A stretch of 64,000 nt of DNA, taken from the NCBI RefSeq assembly GCF_026625565.1, contig NZ_CP112998.1:1986501-2050500 (forward strand), in the 5' to 3' direction. The notes beneath the pieces were generated by a model, which did no database searches, had not been told where the DNA came from, and worked only from the letters and a program-made list of their open reading frames with translations. This DNA comes from Dyadobacter pollutisoli. Its GTDB lineage: Bacteria > Bacteroidota > Bacteroidia > Cytophagales > Spirosomataceae. The position numbers and the translations under genes were made by a program. Positions within the stretch are counted from its first letter, which is position 1; every line of letters starts with the position of its first letter. Below, piece by piece: positions 16,845 to 26,308 of this stretch.

Positions 16845-18599
16845 ATGAAATCGCAACATATCGTTATCATTTTGAGTGCAATGGTTTTGTCAGCCTGCGA
16901 AAAGGTGCTGGACAAAACCGATCTGTCGGCCTTCAATGAAGAGCAGGTTTTCAATGATTCATTGCTGGCAAGAGGTTATGTGGATTATGTTTATGATCAA
17001 AACCTGCCCGTGTGGCCTACGGGTGACTTTCTTAAATGTACAGATGAGATTTCCGGAGAAACCAGGTTTTTTGAAGGTACCGTTCAGGTTAACACGGTCG
17101 CTGATTTCGGGACTTCTGTGAATGCGACCAATAATTACGGTAAGATCCGGTCGATTAACCAGTTTCTGGCCAAGATGCCTTCGGGCGATCTTAGTGAAAG
17201 TTATAAAAAGCAGCTAATGGCGCAGGTCGCGTTTTTCAGGGCTTACCGCTATTTTGACCTGGTACAGCTATATGGCGGTGTTCCGCTGGTTCTGGAACCA
17301 TTGGATGCGATTGGCCAAGAGGCTAAGAATGAGGCTGCTATTCCGCGTGCGGCTACTTCTGAAAGCATAGGGCAAATTGTAAAAGACCTGGATTTTGGCA
17401 TTGAAAACCTCCCTGGGAAATGGACTAATTCCAACGATTGGGGCCGTATTACGAGCGGCGCTGCGGCAGGCTTCAAAGGACGGATATTGCTGCATTGGGC
17501 AAGCCCGCAGTTTAATCCCCATGACCTTCCCGAACGCTGGCAGGCGGCTTACGACGCCAATAAAAAAGCGATCGAGCTGCTTTCAGCCAATGGTTTTAAA
17601 CTCCATAATAGTTTCAAAGACCTGTGGTTTACAGAAGCTAATAATCCCGAAGCCGTGTGGGTAACTTGCTACAATAATAAAGTAGGCGACCAGATCAATA
17701 AGAACCAGACCTGGGATAACAACACCCGGCCGTCGTACCTGGGCACGGGCAGCGGCTCCAATCAACCTACCTGGGAAGTGACGCAGGCATTTCCGATGAA
17801 AAACGGGAAAGATATCAATGAAAAAGGGTCTGGTTACGATCCACAACTGTTCTATAAAAACCGCGACCCACGTTTTGACCAGACGATTGCATTCAATGGT
17901 GCTACCTGGCATATCAATGGAAACAGTAACTACAGGCTCTGGACTTACATGGTCAACAATAAAACAGTGGAGCAAAAGGCGACTGTAAGCGGATTTTACG
18001 TGCGTAAAGCCATTGACCCTAACCTGGCGACAGGCGCGGTAGCCAATAGCGGCACCGACTGGATCGAAATGCGTTATGCCGAAGTGATGCTGAACCTGGC
18101 GGAAGCGGCCTGCGGGATCAGCAAACTGGACGAAGCCTACACGCAACTGACCGAGATCAGAAAACGGGCGGGTATAGAGGCGGGTGCCGATGGATTGTAT
18201 GGATTGAAACCTGAAATGACACGTCAGGAAATGTTTGAAGCCATTCTGCACGAGCGGCAGATCGAGCTGGCTTTTGAGGGAAAACGTTTCTGGGACCTGC
18301 GCCGCTGGAAGCAATTTGAACCAAAACTGAATGGTAAAAGGCGTACCGGCGTGACCATTAATTTGAAAACATCGGCCATTTCAGCCGAAAATTTCGCAGC
18401 CCGCCGCGACGGAATGAGCCTGGATTCAGCCTATCGTAATTATTTTGAAATCGTCCCCAAGCCACTCGATACCAAGTACACGATCAATTGGTTGCCCGAA
18501 TACTATTTCTTCGCCATTCCTTCGACGGCTTTGTCCAATAATTCAAGACTGGAACAAAATATCGGCTGGCCTTCGGGGACGTTTGATCCTTTGAAATAA
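16845..18599 (+). CDS. SusD-like (RagB/SusD family) oligosaccharide-binding lipoprotein, PUL 1
   Basis: 584 residues from ATG 16845, chosen because MKSQHIVIILSAMVLSAC gives a lipobox (LSAC, Cys18); the frame is open to 16803 inside susC. Family marks: QLMAQVAFFRAYRYFDLVQLYGGVPLV (TPR-like N-terminal half), IKDLDFGIENLP-type helix, AAAGFKGRILLHWASP, and the C-terminal RYAEVMLNLAEAAC ... ILHERQIELAFEGKRFWDLRRWKQ, the classic SusD end. It sits on the cell surface as the lid of the SusC transporter. Its 598-residue open frame and large size resemble SusD proteins for long pectic chains, though specificity cannot be read from sequence. Confidence 0.95.
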   Translation: MKSQHIVIILSAMVLSACEKVLDKTDLSAFNEEQVFNDSLLARGYVDYVYDQNLPVWPTGDFLKCTDEISGETRFFEGTVQVNTVADFGTSVNATNNYGKIRSINQFLAKMPSGDLSESYKKQLMAQVAFFRAYRYFDLVQLYGGVPLVLEPLDAIGQEAKNEAAIPRAATSESIGQIVKDLDFGIENLPGKWTNSNDWGRITSGAAAGFKGRILLHWASPQFNPHDLPERWQAAYDANKKAIELLSANGFKLHNSFKDLWFTEANNPEAVWVTCYNNKVGDQINKNQTWDNNTRPSYLGTGSGSNQPTWEVTQAFPMKNGKDINEKGSGYDPQLFYKNRDPRFDQTIAFNGATWHINGNSNYRLWTYMVNNKTVEQKATVSGFYVRKAIDPNLATGAVANSGTDWIEMRYAEVMLNLAEAACGISKLDEAYTQLTEIRKRAGIEAGADGLYGLKPEMTRQEMFEAILHERQIELAFEGKRFWDLRRWKQFEPKLNGKRRTGVTINLKTSAISAENFAARRDGMSLDSAYRNYFEIVPKPLDTKYTINWLPEYYFFAIPSTALSNNSRLEQNIGWPSGTFDPLK

Positions 18600-18612
18600 A
18601 CAAGACTTAACG

Positions 18613-18646
18613 AGACTTACCAAGTCTTCAAGACTTGGCAAGTCTT
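18613..18646 (+). repeat. Near-palindromic repeat, copy 1 of 5
   Basis: AGACTTACCAAGTCTT followed by CA-joined AAGACTTGGCAAGTCT type right arm; 34 bases in all, starting 13 bases after the susD stop. Arms pair perfectly apart from one position (A in the left arm where G would match). The same element in the same orientation occurs at 26275, 31170, 40227 and 49719. Confidence 0.85.
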
Positions 18647-18685
18647 ACTTTGACCAAAGCAAAAGAAACAAAATCAACCTACCAT

Positions 18686-20386
18686 ATGACCTTGAATCCA
18701 AAACATTTCATCTCACTCCTAAGCATTGTCTCCCTACTGACAACCGCGACAGCATTTGCCCAGTACCCTAAAATCCCCGCTGCTGCGAAAAAAACAAGCG
18801 ATTCATTGCTCGCTGAGGCAGAGCGCAAATCCGAAATCGCATGGCAAAAAGCGTTGCCGATCATCGAGCAGGAGGCCAAAAAAGGCAAACCTTACATTCC
18901 ATGGGCAGCCAGGCCGGTTGATCTTCCACAATCTGACATTCCTGCATTTCCCGGTGCAGAAGGCGGCGGCGCATTTAGTTTTGGCGGCCGGGGAGGTAAG
19001 GTGTATGTAGTTACCAGCCTGGCCGATAGCGGCCCGGGTACGTTGCGTGATGCCTGCGAAAAAGGTGGAGCCCGTATTATTGTGTTTAATGTGGCCGGTA
19101 TCATTCGTATCAAAACGCCGCTCATTATCCGTGCTCCTTACATTACCATTGCAGGACAAACTGCTCCGGGCGATGGTGTTTGTGTGGCGGGAGAAACGGT
19201 TTGGATCAATACCCATGATGTGGTGATAAGGCATATGCGGTTCCGCCGTGGCGAGACTTTTGTGGGTCGCCGTGATGATTCTATCGGCGGTAACCCCATT
19301 GGAAATATAATGATAGACCACGTTTCTGCGAGCTGGGGATTGGATGAAAACATGTCAATGTATCGTCACATGTACAACGATAGCACGGGTGCTCCGGAAC
19401 AAAAGCTGCCGACAGTGAATATTACGATACAGAATTCTATCTTTTCGGAAACACTCGATACATGGAACCACTCTTTCGGAAGCACGCTGGGCGGTGAGAA
19501 CTGCACATTTATGCGGAATTTGTGGGCTAATAATGCGGGGAGAAATCCGTCGATCGGCTGGTTTGGTATTTTCAACTTTACCAACAATGTGGTTTTCAAT
19601 TGGGTGCACCGATCCATTGATGGAGGCGACTACCGGGCGATGTACAACATTGTCAATAACTATTTCAAACCCGGTCCGCAGACGCCAAAAGATTCGCCAA
19701 TCGGGTACCGTATCCTGAAACCGGAAGCGGGCAGGAGCAAGCTGGATCACTTGGTTTTCGGCCGTGCTTACGTTTCCGGTAATATCATGGAGGGCCATGA
19801 AAAGGTCACCAAGAACAACTGGGACGGCGGCGTTCAGGTAGAAGATCTGCCAAATAGCGGCAAGTACCAGGATCAGATCAAATGGAACCAACCGCTTCCT
19901 ATGCCCCGGTTTCCGATCATGTCGGCCAAAGAATCTTTCACATACGTGCTCGACAATGCGGGAGCGACATTGCCCAAACGCGATCCTGTGGATACCCGCG
20001 TGACCACGCAGGTACGCACTGGAAACATTAACCCGATCGATGGTGTGAAACTGCCCAAAACGCAGTTTGAGCATCGCCGTCTGCCGATTGATTCTTACAA
20101 AAATGGCATCATTACCGACGTTTCACAGGTAGGAGGTTACCCCGAATACAAAGGAACACCATACCCTGACGCAGACAACGACGGTATGCCCGATGACTGG
20201 GAGAACAAGGTTGGCCTAAACCCGAAAGACGCTTCTGACGCTCAGAAGGATATGAGCGGGGATGGTTATTCCAACATTGAAAAGTTCATCAATGGCATCG
20301 ATCCGAAGAAAAAAACGGATTGGAAAGATCCGAATAACAACCACGACACATTGGCATCATCGAAAACTTCATCAGGCAAAAAATAA
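18686..20386 (+). CDS. Pectate lyase (PL1-type) with C-terminal calcium-binding repeats
   Basis: 566 residues from ATG 18686 (MTLNPKHFISLLSIVSLLT, signal peptide ending AFAQ). The lyase core begins FPGAEGGGAFSFGGRGGKVYVVTSL and continues with SGPGTLRDACEKGGARIIVFNVAGII, TIAGQTAPGDGVCVAG, VVIRHMRFR, and IMIDHVSASWGLDENMSMY, the parallel beta-helix signature of PL1 pectate lyases, which cut de-esterified homogalacturonan by beta-elimination using Ca2+ and an arginine. The C-terminus (PDADNDGMPDDWENKVGLNP ... DMSGDGYSNIEKFING) has Asp-rich thrombospondin-3 or dockerin-like calcium loops common at the end of secreted pectinases. Located between SusD and the DUF4955 gene on the same strand. Secreted to the periplasm or surface. 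Confidence 0.9.
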   Translation: MTLNPKHFISLLSIVSLLTTATAFAQYPKIPAAAKKTSDSLLAEAERKSEIAWQKALPIIEQEAKKGKPYIPWAARPVDLPQSDIPAFPGAEGGGAFSFGGRGGKVYVVTSLADSGPGTLRDACEKGGARIIVFNVAGIIRIKTPLIIRAPYITIAGQTAPGDGVCVAGETVWINTHDVVIRHMRFRRGETFVGRRDDSIGGNPIGNIMIDHVSASWGLDENMSMYRHMYNDSTGAPEQKLPTVNITIQNSIFSETLDTWNHSFGSTLGGENCTFMRNLWANNAGRNPSIGWFGIFNFTNNVVFNWVHRSIDGGDYRAMYNIVNNYFKPGPQTPKDSPIGYRILKPEAGRSKLDHLVFGRAYVSGNIMEGHEKVTKNNWDGGVQVEDLPNSGKYQDQIKWNQPLPMPRFPIMSAKESFTYVLDNAGATLPKRDPVDTRVTTQVRTGNINPIDGVKLPKTQFEHRRLPIDSYKNGIITDVSQVGGYPEYKGTPYPDADNDGMPDDWENKVGLNPKDASDAQKDMSGDGYSNIEKFINGIDPKKKTDWKDPNNNHDTLASSKTSSGKK

Positions 20387-20392
20387 GGTTAA

Positions 20393-23300
20393 TTGAAAAC
20401 GGATAGTTACATATCTAGGGTTACGGTTTCGGATACAATCCTGTTTTTAACGGGATTGTATTTACTTATTTCCTTTGCGTCTGTGGCGCAGAAGAATGTG
20501 AAGCCGCCCTCGCCAGTCGCGCAGGGACAGGATGGAAAGCTACTTTACCACCCTGATTCGCTGGGTAACCGGATCATCGATTTTTCACATTGCGGCTATA
20601 TGGGCGGCGATCAGGCCATTCCTCGGGTACCGGCTGCGGTGGTGGTTCCTGTCAAACCAGGAGACGCTACGCTCAGAATCCAGTCCGCATTGGATTATGT
20701 TGCGACTTTGCCGAGGGATGCAAATGGAATACGAGGCGCGGTATTGTTGGAAAAAGGCATTCATACCATTCATGGAGGTCTTTTGATCAAAAATTCAGGT
20801 GTGGTATTGAGAGGGAGCGGCGTTGGAAAAAACGGAACTACTTTGCTCGGAGCTGGTGTGAGCCGGGAAACCATTGTCAGGGTTTTGGGTAAAAATGATT
20901 TAAAAACAACCCGGAAAGTAAAGATTACTGATGCATACGTCCCTGTTAATGCAATCACGTTCAGCGTTGAAAATGCATCGGCATTCAAACTCGGCGACCG
21001 CATTCAGATCCGCAGACCATCCACAAAAGAGTGGATCAGGGATTTGAAAATGGAAGAATTTGGAGGGGAAACCGGTTGGCTGGGCTGGAAGCCGCGCCAG
21101 CGGGATATCGTTTGGGATCGGCAGATTACTGCCGTTTCGGGTAATGTACTGACCATTGATGTACCCATCACCACTGCACTTGACGCTCACTATGGCGGGG
21201 GAGAAGTGGCGATTTATCAATGGCCAGGCAGGATCAGCCAGGTAGGAATTGAAAATCTGACCATTGAATCCACTTTTGACCAGACCAATGTCAAAGACGA
21301 AGACCATCGCTGGATGGGTATTACCTTCGAAAATGTCGAAAACGCCTGGGTTCGCCAGGTTCATTTCAAACATCTGGCAGGTTCGGCGGTAGCGATTTAC
21401 GAAACCGCCTCCAAGGTTACCGTCGAGGATTGCAAATCAACGGAACCAATATCTGAAATTGGCGGCCAACGCCGATATACATTCTTTACCCAGGGCCAGC
21501 AAACGCTGTTTCAAAGGTGTTATGCGGCAAATGGTTACCATGATTTTGCAGTGGGTTTTTGCGCTGCCGGGCCGAATGCATTCGTCCAATGCGAGTCCCA
21601 TTTGCCTTTCAGTTTCAGCGGTTCCGTCGATAGTTGGGCGTCCGGTGTTCTTTTTGACAATGTAAATGTCGACGGCAATGCGTTGTCTCTAAAAAACCGC
21701 GGGCAGGATGGACAAGGCGCCGGCTGGACGGCGGCGAATTGCGTGCTATGGCAATGTTCGGCTTCCCGGGTTGACAATTTCAGCCCGCCATTCACGAGGA
21801 ATTACGCTTTCGGGATCTGGTCACAATTTGCAGGGGATGGTTATTGGGAAAATGTAAATGAACACATTCAGCCCCGAAGCTTGTACTATGCCCAACTGTC
21901 GGAACGAAGGGGCAGGGAGGCTTTTGAAAATGCATTTTTAATTCCAAAAGAATCAGAAGCTTCCAGTAGTCCAACGCTCGAACAGGCAGCCAAACTGGCG
22001 GCATCATCCCATATTCCAGTCGCTACATTAGCTGAATGGGTCGATAGCGCGCCTCAGCGGAATGTGATTTCGGTTGCGCATTCCAATGTCAAGACCATTG
22101 ATGAAATAGGTGTTAAAGAACCTGTTAAACCAAAGCTATTGCCTCCGTTAATGATCAAAAATGGCTGGGTGGTACGTGGTGATGAGGTGGTTACAGGAAA
22201 CCGGCAAGAGGTGCCTTGGTGGCGTGGAAGTATTCGTCCGCACGATGTGCAGACTGCCAAGCCGCACATCACCAGGTTTGTACCCGGTAGAAATGGAAGT
22301 GGCCTGACTGACGATCCGGCAGCTTTGACGGATTCACTTTTGGCAAAGAACATTACCGTACTCGATCATAATTACGGTCTTTGGTACGATCGCCGCAGGG
22401 ACGATCACGAGCGCATCCGCCGCATGGACGCGGAAGTTTGGCCGCCATTTTACGAGCAGCCTTTCGCAAGAAGCGGTAAGGAAACTGCCTGGGATAATCT
22501 CAGCAAATATGATCTGACAAGATACAATGGTTGGTACTGGGCCCGGCTGCGGCAGTTTGTGTCCCTCGCCGATCAGAAAGGGCTGGTGCTTTACCATCAG
22601 CATTATTTTCAGCACAACATCCTGGAAGCGGGGGCACATTACGCTGATTTTCCCTGGCGGAGTGCGAATAACATCAATCAGACAGGATTTCCAGAGCCGC
22701 CACCCTACGCGGGTGACAAGCGGATTTTTATGGCTGAACAATTTTACGACGTTCAGGACCCGGTCAGAAAAGCATTACATAAGGCTTATATCCGCCAATG
22801 TCTGGACAATTTCAAGGATCAAAGCAGTGTCATTCAGTTCGTGAGTGCAGAATACACCGGGCCGCTTCATTTCGTGAAGTTTTGGCTGGATGTGATTGCT
22901 GAATGGGAGAAAGAGACGGGCAAAAATGCATTGGCGGCATTGAGCACCACGAAAGATGTTCAGGATGCGATTTTGAATGACCCCTATTATTCCAAAATCG
23001 TTGACATCATCGACATTCGTTATTGGCATAACCGTCCCGAGGGAACTACTTACGCACCGGAAGGAGGCAAAAATCTGGCACCGAGACAGCATGCGCGTAT
23101 TCAGAAAACGGGAAAGGTTTCTTTTGAAGCCATTTATAAATCCGTGCTCGAATACCGCCAGAAATATCCTGAAAAGGCGGTCTTGTATTCATCAGACGGC
23201 TATGATGGTCATGGCTGGGCGGTTTTAATGGCCGGAGGATCTATCAGCGCGATACCGGTTGTCAAGGCCAAAGGATTTTTGTCGGCAGCTTCTTCCATGA

Positions 23301-23557
23301 AACCAATGCAGATTTCGGGACATTACGCGCTGGCTGATCCGAACAAAGGGCTGATCATTTACCAGGATTCAAACCAGGCATTTGACCTCGATTTAACTGA
23401 TTGGAAAGGTAATTATCTGCTCCGCCGCATTGATTGCAAAACTGGTAATGAAATTGGTAACATGGAGAAAATTAATGGCGGAAGGGTTTTGAAAATCAGA
23501 ACTTTAAATAACATTTCATCAGCAACACCAGTCATTTTATGGTTGTCAAAAAAATAG
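20393..23557 (+). CDS. DUF4955 protein: beta-helix plus barrel-type C-terminal domain
   Basis: 1,054 residues. The first codon is TTG at 20393, directly after an in-frame stop, and is preceded by AAGG at a fitting distance; no ATG lies before the signal-like segment TILFLTGLYLLISFASVAQ, so the TTG start is accepted. Residues about 55-560 form a right-handed parallel beta-helix of the pectate-lyase type (RIQSALDYVATLP, GVVLRGSGVGKNGTTLLG, IENLTIESTFD, VENAWVRQVHFKHLAGSAVAIYE). Residues about 620-1000 are a separate domain with LYHQHYFQHNILEAGAHYADFPWR and VIQFVSAEYTGPLHFVKFWLD, resembling a glycosidase-like (beta/alpha) barrel. The family occurs next to pectin-degrading genes in Bacteroidota; no activity is established to my knowledge. 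Seven bases separate it from the next gene. Confidence 0.8.
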   Translation: MKTDSYISRVTVSDTILFLTGLYLLISFASVAQKNVKPPSPVAQGQDGKLLYHPDSLGNRIIDFSHCGYMGGDQAIPRVPAAVVVPVKPGDATLRIQSALDYVATLPRDANGIRGAVLLEKGIHTIHGGLLIKNSGVVLRGSGVGKNGTTLLGAGVSRETIVRVLGKNDLKTTRKVKITDAYVPVNAITFSVENASAFKLGDRIQIRRPSTKEWIRDLKMEEFGGETGWLGWKPRQRDIVWDRQITAVSGNVLTIDVPITTALDAHYGGGEVAIYQWPGRISQVGIENLTIESTFDQTNVKDEDHRWMGITFENVENAWVRQVHFKHLAGSAVAIYETASKVTVEDCKSTEPISEIGGQRRYTFFTQGQQTLFQRCYAANGYHDFAVGFCAAGPNAFVQCESHLPFSFSGSVDSWASGVLFDNVNVDGNALSLKNRGQDGQGAGWTAANCVLWQCSASRVDNFSPPFTRNYAFGIWSQFAGDGYWENVNEHIQPRSLYYAQLSERRGREAFENAFLIPKESEASSSPTLEQAAKLAASSHIPVATLAEWVDSAPQRNVISVAHSNVKTIDEIGVKEPVKPKLLPPLMIKNGWVVRGDEVVTGNRQEVPWWRGSIRPHDVQTAKPHITRFVPGRNGSGLTDDPAALTDSLLAKNITVLDHNYGLWYDRRRDDHERIRRMDAEVWPPFYEQPFARSGKETAWDNLSKYDLTRYNGWYWARLRQFVSLADQKGLVLYHQHYFQHNILEAGAHYADFPWRSANNINQTGFPEPPPYAGDKRIFMAEQFYDVQDPVRKALHKAYIRQCLDNFKDQSSVIQFVSAEYTGPLHFVKFWLDVIAEWEKETGKNALAALSTTKDVQDAILNDPYYSKIVDIIDIRYWHNRPEGTTYAPEGGKNLAPRQHARIQKTGKVSFEAIYKSVLEYRQKYPEKAVLYSSDGYDGHGWAVLMAGGSISAIPVVKAKGFLSAASSMKPMQISGHYALADPNKGLIIYQDSNQAFDLDLTDWKGNYLLRRIDCKTGNEIGNMEKINGGRVLKIRTLNNISSATPVILWLSKK

Positions 23558-23564
23558 AATACGC

Positions 23565-25133
23565 ATGAGAATACCGGCATACATTTTTCTTTTCACGTTG
23601 ATAGCAATCAGTTCGTGCTCAAAGCGAAGTACCGGCCCGGCAGTGTTGAAAGCGGAACGTTTTCGGCATCATGTCGAGCATTTCAATCGCATGGAGGATG
23701 AAAATAAGGTCAATGCGATTTCCAATGCGCAGTCTTGGGACTGGATGAAGGCCAACATTCCACTGTTCGATTGTCCGCAGGATAACTTTCAGGAAATCTA
23801 CTATTACCGCTGGTGGACATTCCGAAAACACATTCATCAGACGCCGCAGGGCTATATTTTCACGGAATTCCTCGTCGACCGCAACTACGCGGACAAGTAT
23901 AACATGATCAGTTGCGCGCTGGGGCACCATATATATGAGGGCAGGTGGCTGCACGACCAGCGTTATCTGAACGATTATGTACACATATGGTACCGCGGCA
24001 ATGAGGGCGGGCGCATGAAAAAACTGCTGACTTTCAGTAGCTGGACGGCTGACGCCCTTTATAACAGGTATAAGGTAACGAACGACAAGGGTTTTCTGAC
24101 GGATATGTTGCACGATCTGGATCAGGAATATCGGACCTGGGAAAAGGACCGGCGAACCGAGAGTGGGCTTTTCTGGCAATCGGATGTGAAAGATGGCATG
24201 GAGGAGTCGCTGAGCGGCGGCAGGAGAGAGCAAAATGCGAGGCCGACGATCAACAGTTATATGTTCGGAAATGCGAAAGCGCTTTCTGCGATTGCTACAT
24301 TGCAAGGTGACAAATCCTTGGCTGCAACATATAAATCCAAAGCTGATACATTAAAAAATCTGATTGAAAAGAAGCTTTGGAATAACGACAGCCAGTTTTT
24401 TGAAACAGTGCAGAAGAGAGGAAATGGGCCGTTCGCTGGCGTGAGAGAGGCGATCGGATTTATTCCGTGGTACTTCAATTTACCAGACGAAAAATACGAC
24501 GCGGCCTGGCAGCAAGTGAGTGACCCGAAAGGTTTCAGGGCACCGTTTGGCCTTACTACCGCCGAGCGCAGGCATCCTGATTTTCGTACCCGGGGCTGCT
24601 GTAAATGTGAATGGGACGGCGCTGTCTGGCCATTCGCCACCGCACAAACATTGACCGGCATGGCTAATCGCATGAACCTGACCAGCAACAAGATACTGAA
24701 TGATACGACCTATTTCCGCTTGCTCGAATTGTATGTGGAATCACAATACTATCGTGGTAGACCCTACATTGGCGAATACCTGGACGAAACAACCGGCTAC
24801 TGGCTGAAAGGGGACCAGGAAAGGAGCCGTTACTACAACCATTCGACATTCAATGACCTGATTATCTCAGGATTAGTGGGTTTGCGGCCGAGGGAAGATG
24901 ATGTCATTGAAATAAATCCGCTCATTCCTGCGGACAGGTGGGACTGGTTTTGCCTGGATAACGTGCTGTATCACGGCAAGATCCTGACCATTATCTGGGA
25001 CAAAAACGGAGATCATTATAAAAAGGGGAAAGGCTTGCAGGTCCTTGTGAACGGAAAGCAGGCTGGATCGGCACCAAGTCTGCAAAAGATCATGGTGACG
25101 AAAATGCCTTTGGAAAAGAGTACCAACAAATAA
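23565..25133 (+). CDS. MGH1-like / GH65-GH63-type (alpha/alpha)6 glycoside hydrolase, lipoprotein
   Basis: 522 residues; signal with lipobox ISSC (Cys18). The body is an alpha-helical barrel of the mannosylglycerate-hydrolase-like type: YYYRWWTFRKHIHQTPQGYIF, SGLFWQSDVKDGMEESLSG, RPTINSYMFGNAKALSAIA, EAIGFIPWYFNLPDEKY, CCKCEWDGAVWPFATAQTL, YWLKGDQERSRYYNHSTFNDL. Acidic residues in DVKDGMEE and CEWDG are the candidate catalytic pair. Members of this group act on alpha-linked sugars, often after lyase or propeller enzymes have trimmed the chain. It starts 7 bases after the DUF4955 stop and so belongs to the same transcription unit. Exact GH family and substrate not resolved. Confidence 0.78.
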   Translation: MRIPAYIFLFTLIAISSCSKRSTGPAVLKAERFRHHVEHFNRMEDENKVNAISNAQSWDWMKANIPLFDCPQDNFQEIYYYRWWTFRKHIHQTPQGYIFTEFLVDRNYADKYNMISCALGHHIYEGRWLHDQRYLNDYVHIWYRGNEGGRMKKLLTFSSWTADALYNRYKVTNDKGFLTDMLHDLDQEYRTWEKDRRTESGLFWQSDVKDGMEESLSGGRREQNARPTINSYMFGNAKALSAIATLQGDKSLAATYKSKADTLKNLIEKKLWNNDSQFFETVQKRGNGPFAGVREAIGFIPWYFNLPDEKYDAAWQQVSDPKGFRAPFGLTTAERRHPDFRTRGCCKCEWDGAVWPFATAQTLTGMANRMNLTSNKILNDTTYFRLLELYVESQYYRGRPYIGEYLDETTGYWLKGDQERSRYYNHSTFNDLIISGLVGLRPREDDVIEINPLIPADRWDWFCLDNVLYHGKILTIIWDKNGDHYKKGKGLQVLVNGKQAGSAPSLQKIMVTKMPLEKSTNK

Positions 25134-25174
25134 ACCGAATTTGACCAGTGCCGAGCGCACAAAACCTGAATCCA

Positions 25175-26254
25175 ATGAAATACATCAGATTATCATTTGT
25201 ATTACTGGTCGCCTGGGCCACGATTACCTCTTCAAAAGCGCAGAAGAAAGAAGGCATTCTTACGGACGAGTTTATTTTCGAAAAAGCTCCGTTTCCTGAA
25301 AGTCACGCATCAACCATTGCTGAGACTCCTACGGGGTTAGTGGCGGCATGGTTCGGCGGTACGAAGGAGCGGAATCCTGATGTTGGCATCTGGGTAAGTC
25401 GCTCTGTGAGTGGTAAATGGACTGCTCCTGTTGAAGTAAGTAATGGTATTATTAACGACACATTGCGCTATGCTTGCTGGAACCCGGTTTTGTACCAGAT
25501 TCCGAAAGGAGATCTGCTGCTTTTTTACAAAGTAGGCCCGAATGTGCCAAAATGGAAGGGGTATATGCTTACTTCCAAAGACAATGGAAAGTCATGGTCT
25601 AAACCGCATGCATTACCGGACGGTTTTTTAGGGCCGATTAAAAATAAACCTGTTTTGCTGTCAAACGGCGAGCTTTGGTGCCCGTCGAGCATGGAAGGAA
25701 ATGGCTGGAAAGTGCATTTTGAGGTAACATCGGACTTTGGAAAAACCTGGCGTAAAGTAGGGCCGATTAATGATGGTAAATTGGTTAACGCCATTCAGCC
25801 AAGCCTCCTGCTGCACAGAAACGGCGATTTACAGATTTTATGCCGTAGCCAGAACCGGTCTATTATGGAATCCTGGTCAAAGGACAATGGTAAAACCTGG
25901 TCGGAAATGAAGGCTTCGAGCCTGCCGAATAATAACTCGGGAACGGATGCTGTGACGCTGCATGATGGTCGGCAACTTTTGGTTTATAATCACGTGAAAC
26001 CACCAGGAATGGAGAAGAAAGGCCCGCGTACCCCGCTGAATGTGGCGATCTCGGATGATGGTAAAAATTGGGAAGCGGCGCTCGTGCTGGAAGATTCTCC
26101 GATCAGCCAGTACTCGTATCCTTCTGTGATCCAGACCGCCGACGGGATGGTGCACGTGGTTTATACCTGGCGCAGGGAGCGCATCAAATACGTGAAAATC
26201 GATCCTTCGAAATTGACATCAAAACCTATAATTGACGAGAAATGGCCGAATTGA
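25175..26254 (+). CDS. Asp-box (BNR) six-bladed propeller hydrolase, sialidase-like fold
   Basis: 359 residues from ATG 25175 (MKYIRLSFVLLVAWATITSSKAQ, signal peptide). Four Asp-box motifs are visible: SKDNGKSWSK, SDFGKTWRK, SKDNGKTWSE and SDDGKNWEA. The first blade (SHASTIAETPTGLVAAWFGGT) and the RYACWNPVLYQIPKGDLLLFYK region follow the BNR_2 family. In pectin clusters such propellers are usually not true sialidases but act on, or bind, uronate- or rhamnose-containing oligosaccharides. No true sialidase FRIP motif is evident at the N-terminus. Activity therefore inferred only as glycan-acting. Confidence 0.75.
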   Translation: MKYIRLSFVLLVAWATITSSKAQKKEGILTDEFIFEKAPFPESHASTIAETPTGLVAAWFGGTKERNPDVGIWVSRSVSGKWTAPVEVSNGIINDTLRYACWNPVLYQIPKGDLLLFYKVGPNVPKWKGYMLTSKDNGKSWSKPHALPDGFLGPIKNKPVLLSNGELWCPSSMEGNGWKVHFEVTSDFGKTWRKVGPINDGKLVNAIQPSLLLHRNGDLQILCRSQNRSIMESWSKDNGKTWSEMKASSLPNNNSGTDAVTLHDGRQLLVYNHVKPPGMEKKGPRTPLNVAISDDGKNWEAALVLEDSPISQYSYPSVIQTADGMVHVVYTWRRERIKYVKIDPSKLTSKPIIDEKWPN

Positions 26255-26274
26255 ATGAGAAGATGCAAGTAGCG

Positions 26275-26308
26275 AGACTTACCAAGTCTTCAAGACTTGG
26301 CAAGTCTT
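26275..26308 (+). repeat. Near-palindromic repeat, copy 2 of 5
   Basis: Same sequence as copy 1: left arm AGACTTACCAAGTCTT, right arm AAGACTTGGCAAGTCT plus T. It starts 21 bases after the stop of the propeller gene and lies across the presumed start of the next gene, so it is either leader DNA or encodes the first residues there. Confidence 0.85.

Noticed and set aside
17583..18314. 243-codon open frame on the minus strand
   Set aside because: Completely within susD on the other strand; codon composition and lack of motifs mark it as a shadow frame.
19355..20074. 239-codon minus-strand frame
   Set aside because: Antisense to the pectate lyase, whose family motifs on the plus strand are clear.
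23619..24305. 228-codon minus-strand frame
   Set aside because: Antisense to the MGH1-like hydrolase; no family match or start context.
25175..26254. True sialidase (GH33)
   Set aside because: Asp boxes are present, but the arginine-containing FRIP segment and other sialidase active-site residues are not evident, and the context is pectin.
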